A DNA stretch of 64,000 nucleotides from Pisaster brevispinus (Eukaryota > Echinodermata > Asteroidea > Forcipulatida > Asteriidae). Positions 55,722-64,000 of this stretch are shown piece by piece. Below the pieces are notes generated by a model. It saw only the letters and a program-made list of their open reading frames with translations. It did not search any database and was not told the origin of the DNA. The translations under genes were made by a program, and so were the position numbers. The stretch is taken from positions 14,317,091 to 14,381,090 of the forward strand of contig JAMKCF010000002.1 in assembly GCA_023634235.1 (NCBI GenBank), in the 5' to 3' direction. Each line of letters begins with the position of its first letter. Position 1 is the first letter of the stretch.

Positions 55722-57350
55722 TTGTTTGTTGTCTTCTAAAAAAAAACTTGTTTCAAATTAAAAAGGAGACCTCTTTTATTGTTTGTGTTTGTTCGTGTTC
55801 CGTTACAGCTTTTCTTTTATATTATAATACTGCAGTGACGATTGGTGATCGTGAGAATAACGATGAAGCCCTGTATTTCAGAGCTGTTTGGCACCCTCTC
55901 GTGTTAAAAAATGGAGATGCTGCGTTCAACTTCCGCAAAAATGCATATTCATTAGTAATTTCAACCCGCTTCTGAATATTCAATAAAACTGTTTATTTTG
56001 GAAACGATGCAAACACAGGGTAAGAAAAACCTCCATGCATGATCCGACTTTACAAAAGGTGTCAGTGGACAGTTTTACGTAATATAAACTGTATTCACGT
56101 GACAGAATACGGTTGCTTTTAAAGCTAATTAGCTTAACACAATAACTAGCTTTGGCAAAACAATAGACACGACATTACGACTGCCTTGGACTGCCAGAGA
56201 CTAACAAAGTTTTGCGCATGCGCTTTTTAGTCACCACCATGGTTTAGCCTCATACGTCGTGTTGGTTATATGCCTCGTCTAGTGACGACACACATTCCAC
56301 ACATGCCTCACACATGTGCTTCTTTGAGTGACGTCATGAGCTTTCGGTTTCGTTTTTGTATTACAGGAACAAGACGCGCAGTATAGGCCAAATTGATACC
56401 CATAAAAGACTGGTGCCTACTCAAAATTCCCACTTCCTGTTTTTTTCCGTAGAGAAAGTTTCCCAGAACCTCTGTAGGAAATGTCGACTTTACTAAGTTT
56501 TAGATCTAATCTGTCTGTCTGCACTGTAGTTTTGAGGTAAAGGTGTACATGACTTGTACAAATGTAGAGATTAGTACAAGTAGTTGAAGGAGTTTCTCGT
56601 CAAGGTAATTATTATGTTTTGTCTTTTAAGAAAACGACCTTTTCAACCATAAAATACTTGTAACTAAAAACTTTAACAGTTGGGAACATTTTCTGGAATT
56701 CCGTATCCTGCCACCACTTTTTCACTCATTTTTACCCAAAGGAATATCTCATTTGAGTAAATTATATACTATTTTATTTCACAACGAATGAAAAAGTGGT
56801 GGCTGGATTAGGAAATGTTGCCTTGACAATGAATAAATATACAATAACTAAATATGATTAACATTATTATACATACATGAGATCAGCTCACAGGAGCCAT
56901 CTCCTCTTGTCAACAACAGCTGCAGACAATCCCACAATGCATTAGGCACGATGTGCACAATGGGCAAATATAAGTACAAGGTGTATGCAAAAGCCCGCTA
57001 CACTGCTACTGCTCGTACTAGTACTACAGGCCTTGAACTTCGCTCTTGAACTTTGAAGGGGCACGGCAGTTTTCCTCTGGTAAGGGGCACTCTATGAGGA
57101 AAATGTCAATTTGTATTGGAACTTTGCAAAGGGCACAACAGCAAAAGCACAGGGCACCATGGCAATTGCTGTGGCTGGGTTATTTCGAGGCCTGGTAGTA
57201 AATACTAGTTCTACACTACATACTGCAGCACTTTGCTTGTGTTGTTCACTAGTACATAGTAGACTGAAGCTGCACAAAATGCAGTAGGTAAGGTAGCCTA
57301 GAGTTAGGAGACACGGATGACGCAACCTTAGTCCTATGGCAGTCTGGTTG
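55722..57350. other. Intergenic with one repeat end
   Basis: 56305-56348 matches 35860-35898 (ACACATGTGCTTCTTTGAGT, then TGACGTCATGAGCTTTCGG). The rest shows no gene. Confidence 0.4.
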
Positions 57351-57354
57351 TTCT

Positions 57355-57500
57355 CAGTGGTTTCTTTCATGCCTTTCACCTCTGTGGACCCTGGTTCGAT
57401 TCCCGGACTGGTTTTTCCAATGAGTCCCTACCTGACTGTGTTGGTTTTCCTCATTTTGGTGTTTTCCTCCCACGTCTAAAAACTGAAATTTCATCTTTTA
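57355..57500 (+). repeat. tRNA-derived SINE family D, copy 3
   Basis: CTTTCACCTCTGTGGACCCT, then B-box GGTTCGATTCC, then 'gttggttttcctcatttt'. It is directly followed by (AT)n and (ATA)n. Confidence 0.65.
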
Positions 57501-57504
57501 AAAA

Positions 57505-57542
<38 letters not shown>

Positions 57543-58140
57543 GTATTTAGAAACGCTCCCCATAGAAAACTATATCACAGCGTTTACATAAGCTAAAAAA
57601 GCACAATAAATGACTAAATTTTATCAGAAAAGCTACATACACTACATGTATGTTAGAAAGAATGAGAAAAAGAGAAAAGCTTAAACAGGAAAGAGATGTG
57701 TTTTCAGACGTTTTTTAAATTGGTCTGTGGATTTTGCGGCTTTAATGAAAGAAGGGATGTTGTTCCATTCTGTGGATGCAGTTACAGTGAATGTGCGATC
57801 GCCAGATTTGCTACGGGTCCTAGGAATGGTAAGCAAAAATGGGTCTCGAGAAGAGCGAAGATTAGGGCGAGATGGGTTATGAAAAGTAAAGCAATCCTTG
57901 ATATATGTTGGCGTCTGGTCATGGAAGGCTTTAAAAACAACAATAGTATTTTGAAGAGAATTCTTTCTTTTACGGGAACCCAGTGGAGAGATTTAAGTAG
58001 AGGACTGGAGTCATGACGTCGATCTAGCTTAAAGATAATGCGAGCTGCCCAGTTCTGTAAACTTTGCAGCCGCTTCAAGTATACCTGGGGAACAGATGTT
58101 AAAAGGCAGTTGCAATAGTCTAATCTGGACAAAATATGAC
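57505..58140 (-). pseudogene. L2/CR1-type LINE, 5'-truncated, minus strand
   Basis: Minus-strand reading from 58132: SRLDYCNCLLTSVPQVYLKR, LQNWAARIIF, LKSLHWVPVKERILFKILLL. These are the conserved blocks after the RT palm in L2/CR1 elements. The frame then shifts, and the C-terminal block (FNSTEWNNIPSFI-like) ends near 57700. The 3' end is the (ATT)n run at about 57510-57540. This is the opposite orientation to the copy at 54610. Confidence 0.8.
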
Positions 58141-58194
58141 AGCGTACAGCACTATGACAGATATCTTCAGATATATAATTTTAAAAACTTTTTT

Positions 58195-58290
58195 TTTGTG
58201 TATCAGCCGAAATTTGCACGTATCAGCCGAAATGTGCGCGTATCGGCACGCAATTTGCGCGTATCGGCCCGATATGCTAGTTTGTACACG
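58195..58290. repeat. Short tandem repeat, about 21-bp unit
   Basis: Four imperfect copies of GCGCGTATCGGCCCGAAATTT-type units (GTATCAGCCGAAATTTGCAC and so on). Confidence 0.6.
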
Positions 58291-58444
58291 GGAAGAACCC
58301 TGAGTCTAATTGATTAATATTCAGACCTGAATTAGCTTTTTCGTATAATTAACTAACTGTAAACATTCTAACTGCCTGTACATCTCTGCGAAGCATGTCG
58401 TACCTAAGTCGTTGTGTACCCAAATTATTTAACCCCAGTCGTTT

Positions 58445-58555
58445 CGTACCTGAAGCCCGGTTCGTGCTTCCTGCGCATGCGAATGCGAAGTGAATTTCGG
58501 CGTCACAAATTCGCAACTAACAATTCGCAAGAGTTGAGCACCACGTAAGTTATGA
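58445..58555. repeat. GCGAATGCGAA-type dispersed repeat
   Basis: AGCCCGGTTCGTGCTTCCTG followed by GCATGCGAATGCGAAGTGAA and TTCGCAACTAACAATTCGC. It resembles a common echinoderm repeat I remember. It is single in this window. Confidence 0.35.
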
Positions 58556-58645
58556 GCAAATCTGTGAATGTTTATATTTTCACTCTAAACCAAAAGTATA
58601 CTAAAATAATACAAATAACCCCAAAGTCCCTTTTCTCTTGTGCAG

Positions 58646-58842
58646 GTAGTTTTGAATACTTTCCACACCTAAACAACAATGCAAGAACCTTCTATACCCG
58701 CAAAAGGTGCAAATTCCATCGCCTTCCAACAAATCCAACATGGGGACCTACAAGATTTCAGAAAGATTGGAGAAGGTGGATTCGGCATTGTGTATAGAGC
58801 TAAACACCAGACCATGGGAGATGTTGCAGTGAAAAAATGCAG
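58646..58842 (+). CDS. RIPK1-like kinase, exon with start codon
   Basis: An acceptor (TTCTCTTGTGCAG, ending 58645) opens the exon. Translation starts at ATG 58679, with an in-frame TAA 9 bases upstream, and runs to a GTAATA donor after 164 coding bases (phase 2). The 54 residues hold the start of a Ser/Thr kinase lobe. The glycine loop GEGGFGIVYRAK is near residues 31-42 and the ATP-binding lysine is in VAVKKC. There is no signal peptide or extra N-terminal domain, as in RIP kinases. 5' UTR exons must lie upstream. Confidence 0.85.
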
Positions 58843-60505
58843 GTAATATGTCATTGATAAAGGGACTAACTTAGAGCATTCTTCTTCTTCTGATTGGTTA
58901 GAATGGTTGTCATCTGTTTTGCCAAAAAGGGCCATGACCCTAACCATCCCCCACCCACTCGATGTGCACATCTTGCTTCATTCTGTTGGACTGAGGGTAG
59001 CCCCACTTGTGTGGCCAAGGAAACCTGAATCCTTGGCCACACGTCCGGACCTATTTTTTTTAAGCTCACCGATAACAAATTCCAGGCGCATTCCCTACAG
59101 GCGGGTCGGCGGTTTAAACCAGCTCAATGTGTTTACTCACCTCTTAGCTTGACCTGGGTGTTTTGGGTGTTTAAATAAATAAAGTTTTAAAAAGATATTT
59201 AATGAAATAATTTTCTATATTTTCTCCAATTTACTTTGCTCAATGTTTATAGACCGCGGCCATTTTGGATTGATCCCAATCATGCCAATCAATTCATGAC
59301 GTCACCGGCCGGGCTGTGGGCGGAGCAGATACATAAAGCAACCATTGCAATGTTCGCAATGGGTCCGGACGTGAAGCCAAGGATTCAGGTTTCCTTGGCC
59401 ACACAAGGGGGGCTAGACTGAGGACTGCACTGGTAAACTAAATAACGCTTTACATGGGATCAGACATACCAACATAAGCAGGGGTTGTAGAGTTGCCATG
59501 GAAACTGGATTTTTTTTTAAAGATAAACTAAAAGCGGGACATCTGTGGACAAAGGAGAAGGCAAAGATATTTCCTTCTTGGATGTTCAGACCATGGGGTT
59601 GAATGGTCTGAAGGCACCTTCTCCCCACTCGGACTGCATGAGTTGGGAGAAATTGTGGAAAAGGTGTCCCCAGACCATGCTAGGTTCGAAACGTCAGCCC
59701 ATGAACTATTTGTTTGTGTGTGTGTGTGTGTGTGTGCCCTTACACATGCCAACTTACGGGGTACTATTAACAATGGAACAATGGACCCCACAAGGTAATT
59801 TCAATAGGAACAATAGGGCCCCACAAGGGAATTCTTTAGAAAAGGGAACAATAGAACAACAATAGCAGTACCCCACAAACCGGATCCGTAAGGTTGGGCA
59901 AGCGCTACATACGCAGTGTGGACCTGAGAACAAAAGAGGTCCACATAATGTAGGGATCTGAAGCACTATGTGGACTTACACACGTCCACACAACGTTATT
60001 TGCAGTGTTGAGGAATAGGATTTTCCTTAAGTGTACAGAACAAAGGAATGTCCACACAACGACTGCAAAACAAGACTGTGTGTGTGTGTTTGTGTGTGTG
60101 AGAGGGTCTACCCATTGAAACCGAGGACTTTAACAAAAGGGATTCAGGTGTTTGACAATGGGAGAACAAAGAGAAGTCCTCGATTTACGGGAATCACAAA
60201 CATTTGTGGGCACACCCACCAGTCCTTGTGGGGTCCAAAACACAACGGAACAATTTTGTTGCTAGAATTATCCCCCCACACATGGTTTCCCATTCTCATG
60301 CAGAATGTAACCTTTCTGTAATGACTTAAAAATGGCCCCAAAATGCAATTCAGTTTTCTTAAAACACAATTTTGCTTACTAATGGCTTTATGCCCTTTTA
60401 CCAGTAAAACTTTTATCACGCCCTTCTTTTGGTTGCAAGATGAGTGGGAGGATTAGTTCACGCCTACTATAAGAGTGTTTTCTTTACTTTTTTGGTCTTT
60501 AAAAG
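58843..60505 (+). other. Kinase intron 1
   Basis: GT 58843, AG 60504-60505. It contains an element with about 70-bp inverted ends (58986-59425), a Penelope-like motif (59675-59700), GT microsatellites (59716-59738; 60078-60100) and a stretch rich in GTCCACA/TGTGGAC words (59910-60060). Confidence 0.8.
58986..59425. mobile_element. Inverted-repeat element in kinase intron 1
   Basis: The left end (about 58988-59055) and right end (about 59360-59425) are inverted copies with few differences: CACTTGTGTGGCCAAGGAAA and TTTCCTTGGCCACACAAGG. Each arm itself contains the near-palindrome CCAAGGAAACCTGAATCCTT. The interior (about 300 bases) includes TGACGTCA at 59297-59304. Confidence 0.7.
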
Positions 60506-60806
60506 GGCAAACAGTCAATCAGAAGTGGATAGTCTAGCCAAGCCGGGTTCCAACAACTCCATTGTCCGAATATTTGGCTGGATCCAGCCAACAGAAAGAG
60601 ATGGTAACTCCTATATTGTCATGGAGTACATGAAATACGGATCGTTGAAGAAATTCGCCGGAAAGCTGAATCCATTTCCAGACTCTCTGAAGATCAAGAT
60701 GATTTCTGAAGTCATCAGGGGCATGCACTTTCTACATAATAAGAAGATAATTCATAGAGATCTGAAGCTGGACAACATATTTGTCGGACAAGAATTCTCT
60801 GTTAAG
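60506..60806 (+). CDS. RIPK1-like kinase, catalytic-loop exon
   Basis: 301 bases: the first base completes an Arg codon, then 100 codons end in phase 0 at GTAAGT. It covers helix C (SEVDSLAK), strand 4/5 (IVRIFGWIQ), the hinge with methionine gatekeeper (YIVMEYMKYGSL), helix E (GMHFLHNKKI) and the catalytic loop HRDLKLDN. Asp and Asn of the loop are present, so the enzyme should be active. Hinge and helix E resemble RIPK1 closely. RIPK1-type kinases act downstream of death receptors and Toll-like receptors in cell death and NF-kB signalling. That function is inferred from the family. Confidence 0.9.
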
Positions 60807-62088
60807 GTAAGTAAATGAGATGCAGAATGAAAACAAGGGGAAAGTATAAGGGCCAACAGTATGCTGTGTTTAATGGAACGGTCATCGTTAAGTAATGACC
60901 CCTGAAAAAAGAAGTTTTTTTTACAAACTTAAATGGTGTAGATAAATGGTTTATTTATTATTTCAAAATACAAAAAGACACCACAATCAGCAGATTAAAT
61001 TGCGTCTAAATTTACATAAAATCAATTCGAAATTCATTAGAAAATTACAACAACAAACTTAAACAATACAAAGCAATTAAGGAAATAGACTTACAAAGGC
61101 GCTAGACTGAACACACTTGTCAAAAAAAGGGAGAAAGGAACATTTAGGGCGATCAAAGGGAAAGGCAGGACAAGAAGGGGAGTAAAAAGCCAAGACAATA
61201 AAAAAGCCATTCTGGATGTTAATGCAAGTTATGTAAAAACAATCATAAAAATTGGCAGATATCCTTCAATAGCCAAGGCTGTTGTACTTTGATACACCCC
61301 TAGGGGGGAAAATCCACAAGACTGCAGTTTAACTTCTATCCGAAAGCTTACTTGGTATAAAGATGGTAATGGTAGTAAGCACCCCGTGTAATGATTTCGT
61401 CTGAAATGCCCCCTGTTGACTAGAAATCAATCAAAACATTTGAATCTGAAAAACGATTCATGCATGAATGGATTCTCAGGTTTCTGAGTGTTGATGCCTG
61501 ATTTGGGAATACTGCGGCCAGAGATGTGGTTGGTACCCACTGCGGCCAGTTGGTACCCGCTATCACCTAGGATGGATTCAACATTCATGTGAAAATATCT
61601 GGACAGTTTTTTGCTTCTTTCTCAGCAAGTAGATACTGTATTTAGCTGAAACTTTCACAGGTGATCTTTATCTGTAATTTTTGCCTATAAATAAGCATTA
61701 CGCTGACGAAAACCAAACGATGACCCTGCCTTTAATTGAAAGTTAGACAAGAAAATTATCTGAGGTACAGTTCATCCCCATTATACAAGTGTATGACGCA
61801 AAATATAATCACGAGGTACCATTTTAAGGTACTACATAAATGGGTCACTTAATTCAAAACATAGCTGTGCTTATCCTGTTGAAAATAAAACAACGAGTGC
61901 TTTGATACGTCCCAAGGGTTGAAGTGGTACGTAAGAACCCAGGATTATTGTTATTGACTATTTGATATAAAAAATTTGTATTAAAACTAAAAAAACAGCT
62001 CAGAAGGGCTTTGACACGGGCTAAAAATTACAGGGCAATTTGGAAATAGGATTGTGAATCTTTGCCTAATTTTCTTTCCGTCTTGTAG
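60807..62088 (+). other. Kinase intron 2, with a family A element
   Basis: GT 60807, AG 62087-62088. A family A element lies at 61353-61740 (+). The rest is AT-rich. Confidence 0.8.
61353..61740 (+). mobile_element. Family A element in kinase intron 2
   Basis: Long collinear match in reverse orientation to 63365-63752, from GATGGTAATGGTAGTAAGCA at the left to AAACGATGACCCTGCCTTTAA at the right. About 390 bases, non-coding. Confidence 0.7.
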
Positions 62089-62225
62089 ATAGGTGATCTT
62101 GGATTAGCAACTTGGAAGTCTGTCGAAGATCCCACTAAAGCCACTCCTGGCACGGTGACACATATGGCACCTGAGATTTTAAATGATGTTAATAAGCCAG
62201 CTACAGAAGAGTCGGATGTCTACAG
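62089..62225 (+). CDS. RIPK1-like kinase, activation-segment exon
   Basis: 137 bases, phase 0 in and phase 2 out. It encodes IGDLGLATWKSVEDP, then PGTVTHMAPEILNDVNKP and ESDVY. DLG replaces the usual DFG, as in RIPK1, and MAPE-LNDVN-KP-E-SDVYS is the strongest RIPK1 resemblance in the window. The activation segment is shorter than in vertebrate RIPK1. Confidence 0.9.
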
Positions 62226-62228
62226 GTA

Positions 62229-62590
62229 TGTTTTGATAATAATAACTAGTTCTTATATAGCACATTTTACAATAACGTATCAATAACGTATCAATGCGCT
62301 TTACATTAGTGCCCTGGTCATTGTGCCCATAGCATTCCTTTAATCATTCTCAGCTCCCTGGGGACTATACAACCTCAAGCTGCCGTGGCGCTCCGAAGGT
62401 TTTATCAAACACAATATCAACCTCTACCCTCGCAGGTACCCATTTATACCCCTGGGTGAAGAGAAGCAATTCTAGTAAAGCATCTTGCTCAAGGACACAA
62501 AGGTCATGATCGGGATTCGAACCCACACCCCGATGAATTAACCACCAGAACTTGAATTCGATGCTCTAAACCGCTCGGCCATTACATTCC
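62229..62590 (-). repeat. tRNA-derived SINE in kinase intron 3
   Basis: Read on the minus strand from 62590: an A-box-like GCCGAGCGGTTTAGAGC, B-box GGTTCGAATCCC, 'gtgtccttgagcaagatgct', a long body, and a 3' end 'atataagaactagttattat' just past the donor of the activation-segment exon. It is a complete-looking copy of a SINE type common in marine invertebrates. Confidence 0.75.
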
Positions 62591-62689
62591 AGCATCGGGC
62601 ATGCTCATTCCTTTGTTCGTAAATCTCCAACCGCAGCAAGAGAGAAAAAAAAGTTATTGTTTGCTGATGATTCGAAACATTGATGACCA

Positions 62690-62930
62690 TAAAAACGTTA
62701 TTTGGTGAGAAGCACGGCGGCTGTTGATAGTATAAACTATTTGGAGAAAAGATTCCATTCAAAGTAATATGGTTGGTGTCCAATCGGGGATAAACCACAA
62801 AGGAAACTGACTAGGTGAATTTTATTTAATTTGGGTTTGAACAAAGAAAAATTGAGTGGAGCAGAACTTGAACCAACGACCCCCGCATTAACGTACCGGC
62901 GCTCTACCAACTGAGCTATGCAGCCCTATG
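62690..62930. repeat. Family A fragment joined to tRNA-bearing repeat, copy 3
   Basis: 62695-62775 matches the 'ggctgttgatagtat' part of family A. At 62793 the terminal word of the tRNA-bearing family (ACCACAAAGGAAACTGACTA) begins, followed by a minus-strand tRNA-like unit at 62926-62850. The family's opposite end word lies at 63755-63790, so the two may bound one larger unit. Confidence 0.55.
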
Positions 62931-63239
62931 TTATTTTTTCAGTGTAGCAGATCACTCACTGACTCAAAAAGGCTATTCAACTGTCCTCAGGTCGACCTAT
63001 GATTTGCTTGCAATGTGATGGAACCGTCAGCATCAAGCACATCATAGGTCGCTCAGGTCAGTATCGGGGTCAAGAGGGAGGGTTGGGGAGGGGAACGAGG
63101 GTTCCGGTTACGCCACTGATGGGTACACCTTTTTTACAGACATTGCCATAACAGGTAAATCTGTACAACCATACAGCATTGTGCAATTTTGACTAACGCC
63201 ACTCATCCTTGTCTTTATTTTTTCCCCTGATGGATTTAG

Positions 63240-63289
63240 TTTTGGAATAACTCTATGGGAACTGGCCACTTGTCAAGATCCTTATGAAA
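63240..63289 (+). CDS. RIPK1-like kinase, fourth coding exon
   Basis: 50 bases. The first base completes a Ser codon, then FGITLWELATCQDPYE, ending in phase 1 at GTAAGT. It corresponds to kinase subdomain IX (helix F and the loop after it). Subdomains X-XI and any C-terminal region, such as a death domain, must lie beyond 64000. I found no further exon in the last 700 bases. Confidence 0.85.
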
Positions 63290-63364
63290 GTAAGTATTTG
63301 ATATTAAAGGTTGATCACATCATGGTTTTTAAGAAGAGAAACTTCATTTCCATCCTCCAGTTTT

Positions 63365-63752
63365 TTAAAGATAGGGTCATCGTTTGGTTAACATAATGCT
63401 GATTTATTGACAAAATTATCAAGAAATACAAGAAAGATACAATCAACGTCGAATGTGAAAGTTTCAGCTGAATACAGCGTCTACGTGCTCAGAAAATAGC
63501 AATAAACTGTCTCGGTATTTTCACAAAAACCGTAGATTCCATCCATGTTTAGCGCGATGACAGTGGATACCAACGGCATCTCTGGCCGTAGCATTCGTGA
63601 ATTGACGCCAACCCTCAGAAATCTGAGGGAATGATTCAGGCATGAATCGTTTCCAAGTTTCAGATGTTTTAATTAATTTCTATTAATCAACAGGGCATTT
63701 TAGACAAAACATTTTTACAGGATGCTTACTACTACTGTTACCATCTATTTAC
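63365..63752 (-). mobile_element. Family A element, inverted, in kinase intron 4
   Basis: It starts TTAAAGATAGGGTCATCGTT and mirrors 61353-61740. The minus strand has the shared 'tgctacggccagagatgcc' and 'cagctgaaactttcaca' words. Confidence 0.7.
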
Positions 63753-63754
63753 CC

Positions 63755-64000
63755 AGTCAGTTTCCTTTGTGGTTTAATACTTGATATCTATATAACAAGT
63801 AAGCTTTCGCATGGAAGTTACACAATTTTGTAAAGGCCATTACCAAAGTAAGACCCTATCTTTAAGAAACACAACGAATAACCAAGATGTTTTTTATTTA
63901 TTTTGTGTATAACAAATATTTGACTGTCCGCAACACAGAGCAGTCTACCAATCTTTCAAATGAAAAAAAATAATAATCTAAAATTATTGGGGATCAGGTT
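63755..64000. repeat. End of the tRNA-bearing repeat family, then AT-rich DNA
   Basis: CAGTCAGTTTCCTTTGTGGT and TACTTGATATC match the inverted-repeat word at 16250-16283. After about 63795 no feature is recognised. Confidence 0.5.

Noticed and set aside
57782..58132. Possible host gene on the minus strand (116 codons)
   Set aside because: The conserved blocks belong to an L2/CR1 reverse transcriptase tail; it is a truncated LINE.

Overview
This window is nuclear DNA of an animal, most likely an invertebrate deuterostome and probably an echinoderm such as a sea star. Coding sequence is sparse and split into exons with GT-AG borders. The introns and intergenic DNA are packed with short inverted-repeat elements, tRNA-derived SINEs and 5'-truncated LINE copies ending in (ATT)n. 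Several repeat sequences look like ones I associate with echinoderm genomes. That assignment is recognition from memory, not a search, and there is no mitochondrial or rRNA marker to confirm it.

Two genes are clear. (1) A cationic-amino-acid-transporter-family gene (SLC7A4/A14-like) on the + strand has exons at 38454-40178, 40686-40794 and from 48419. Its second intron (7.6 kb) is a nest of mobile elements. The 3' end of the gene is ambiguous: two reading frames both look coding. (2) The first four coding exons of a RIPK1-like protein kinase lie at 58679-58842, 60506-60806, 62089-62225 and 63240-63289 (+). The gene runs off the right end. Weaker coding signals are a probable first exon of a secreted protein (31417-31659, -), a death-domain fragment (35904-36107, +) and a two-exon candidate (52153-52712, +).

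Layout. 1-31 kb holds no gene I can recognise. It contains SINEs, TTAA-flanked MITEs, Penelope-like hairpin motifs, a 15-bp minisatellite with a 162-bp higher-order period (13945-14615), a field of GTCGAC-rich palindromes (23-23.4 kb) and an RTE LINE remnant. 31-38 kb holds the secreted-protein exon, a tRNA-derived hairpin repeat, a near-500-bp inverted-repeat element that carries a perfect palindrome with 90-bp arms (34872-35071), and the death-domain fragment abutting a 19-bp tandem array made of AP-1-like sites. 38-48.7 kb is the transporter gene. Its large intron carries three copies of a 0.5-kb repeat, a CR1/L2-type 3' end and a decayed LINE with a restriction-like endonuclease. 49-58.6 kb is mostly repeats: a 28-bp minisatellite, hairpins, and L2/CR1 fragments on both strands. 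58.6-64 kb is the kinase gene, whose introns are filled by SINEs and by an inverted pair of one MITE family flanking its exons.

The two clear genes have no obvious functional link: one is a membrane solute carrier, the other a death-receptor or inflammatory signalling kinase. The death-domain fragment is of interest beside the kinase because RIPK1-type proteins signal through death domains, but it lies 23 kb upstream, outside the kinase exons seen here.
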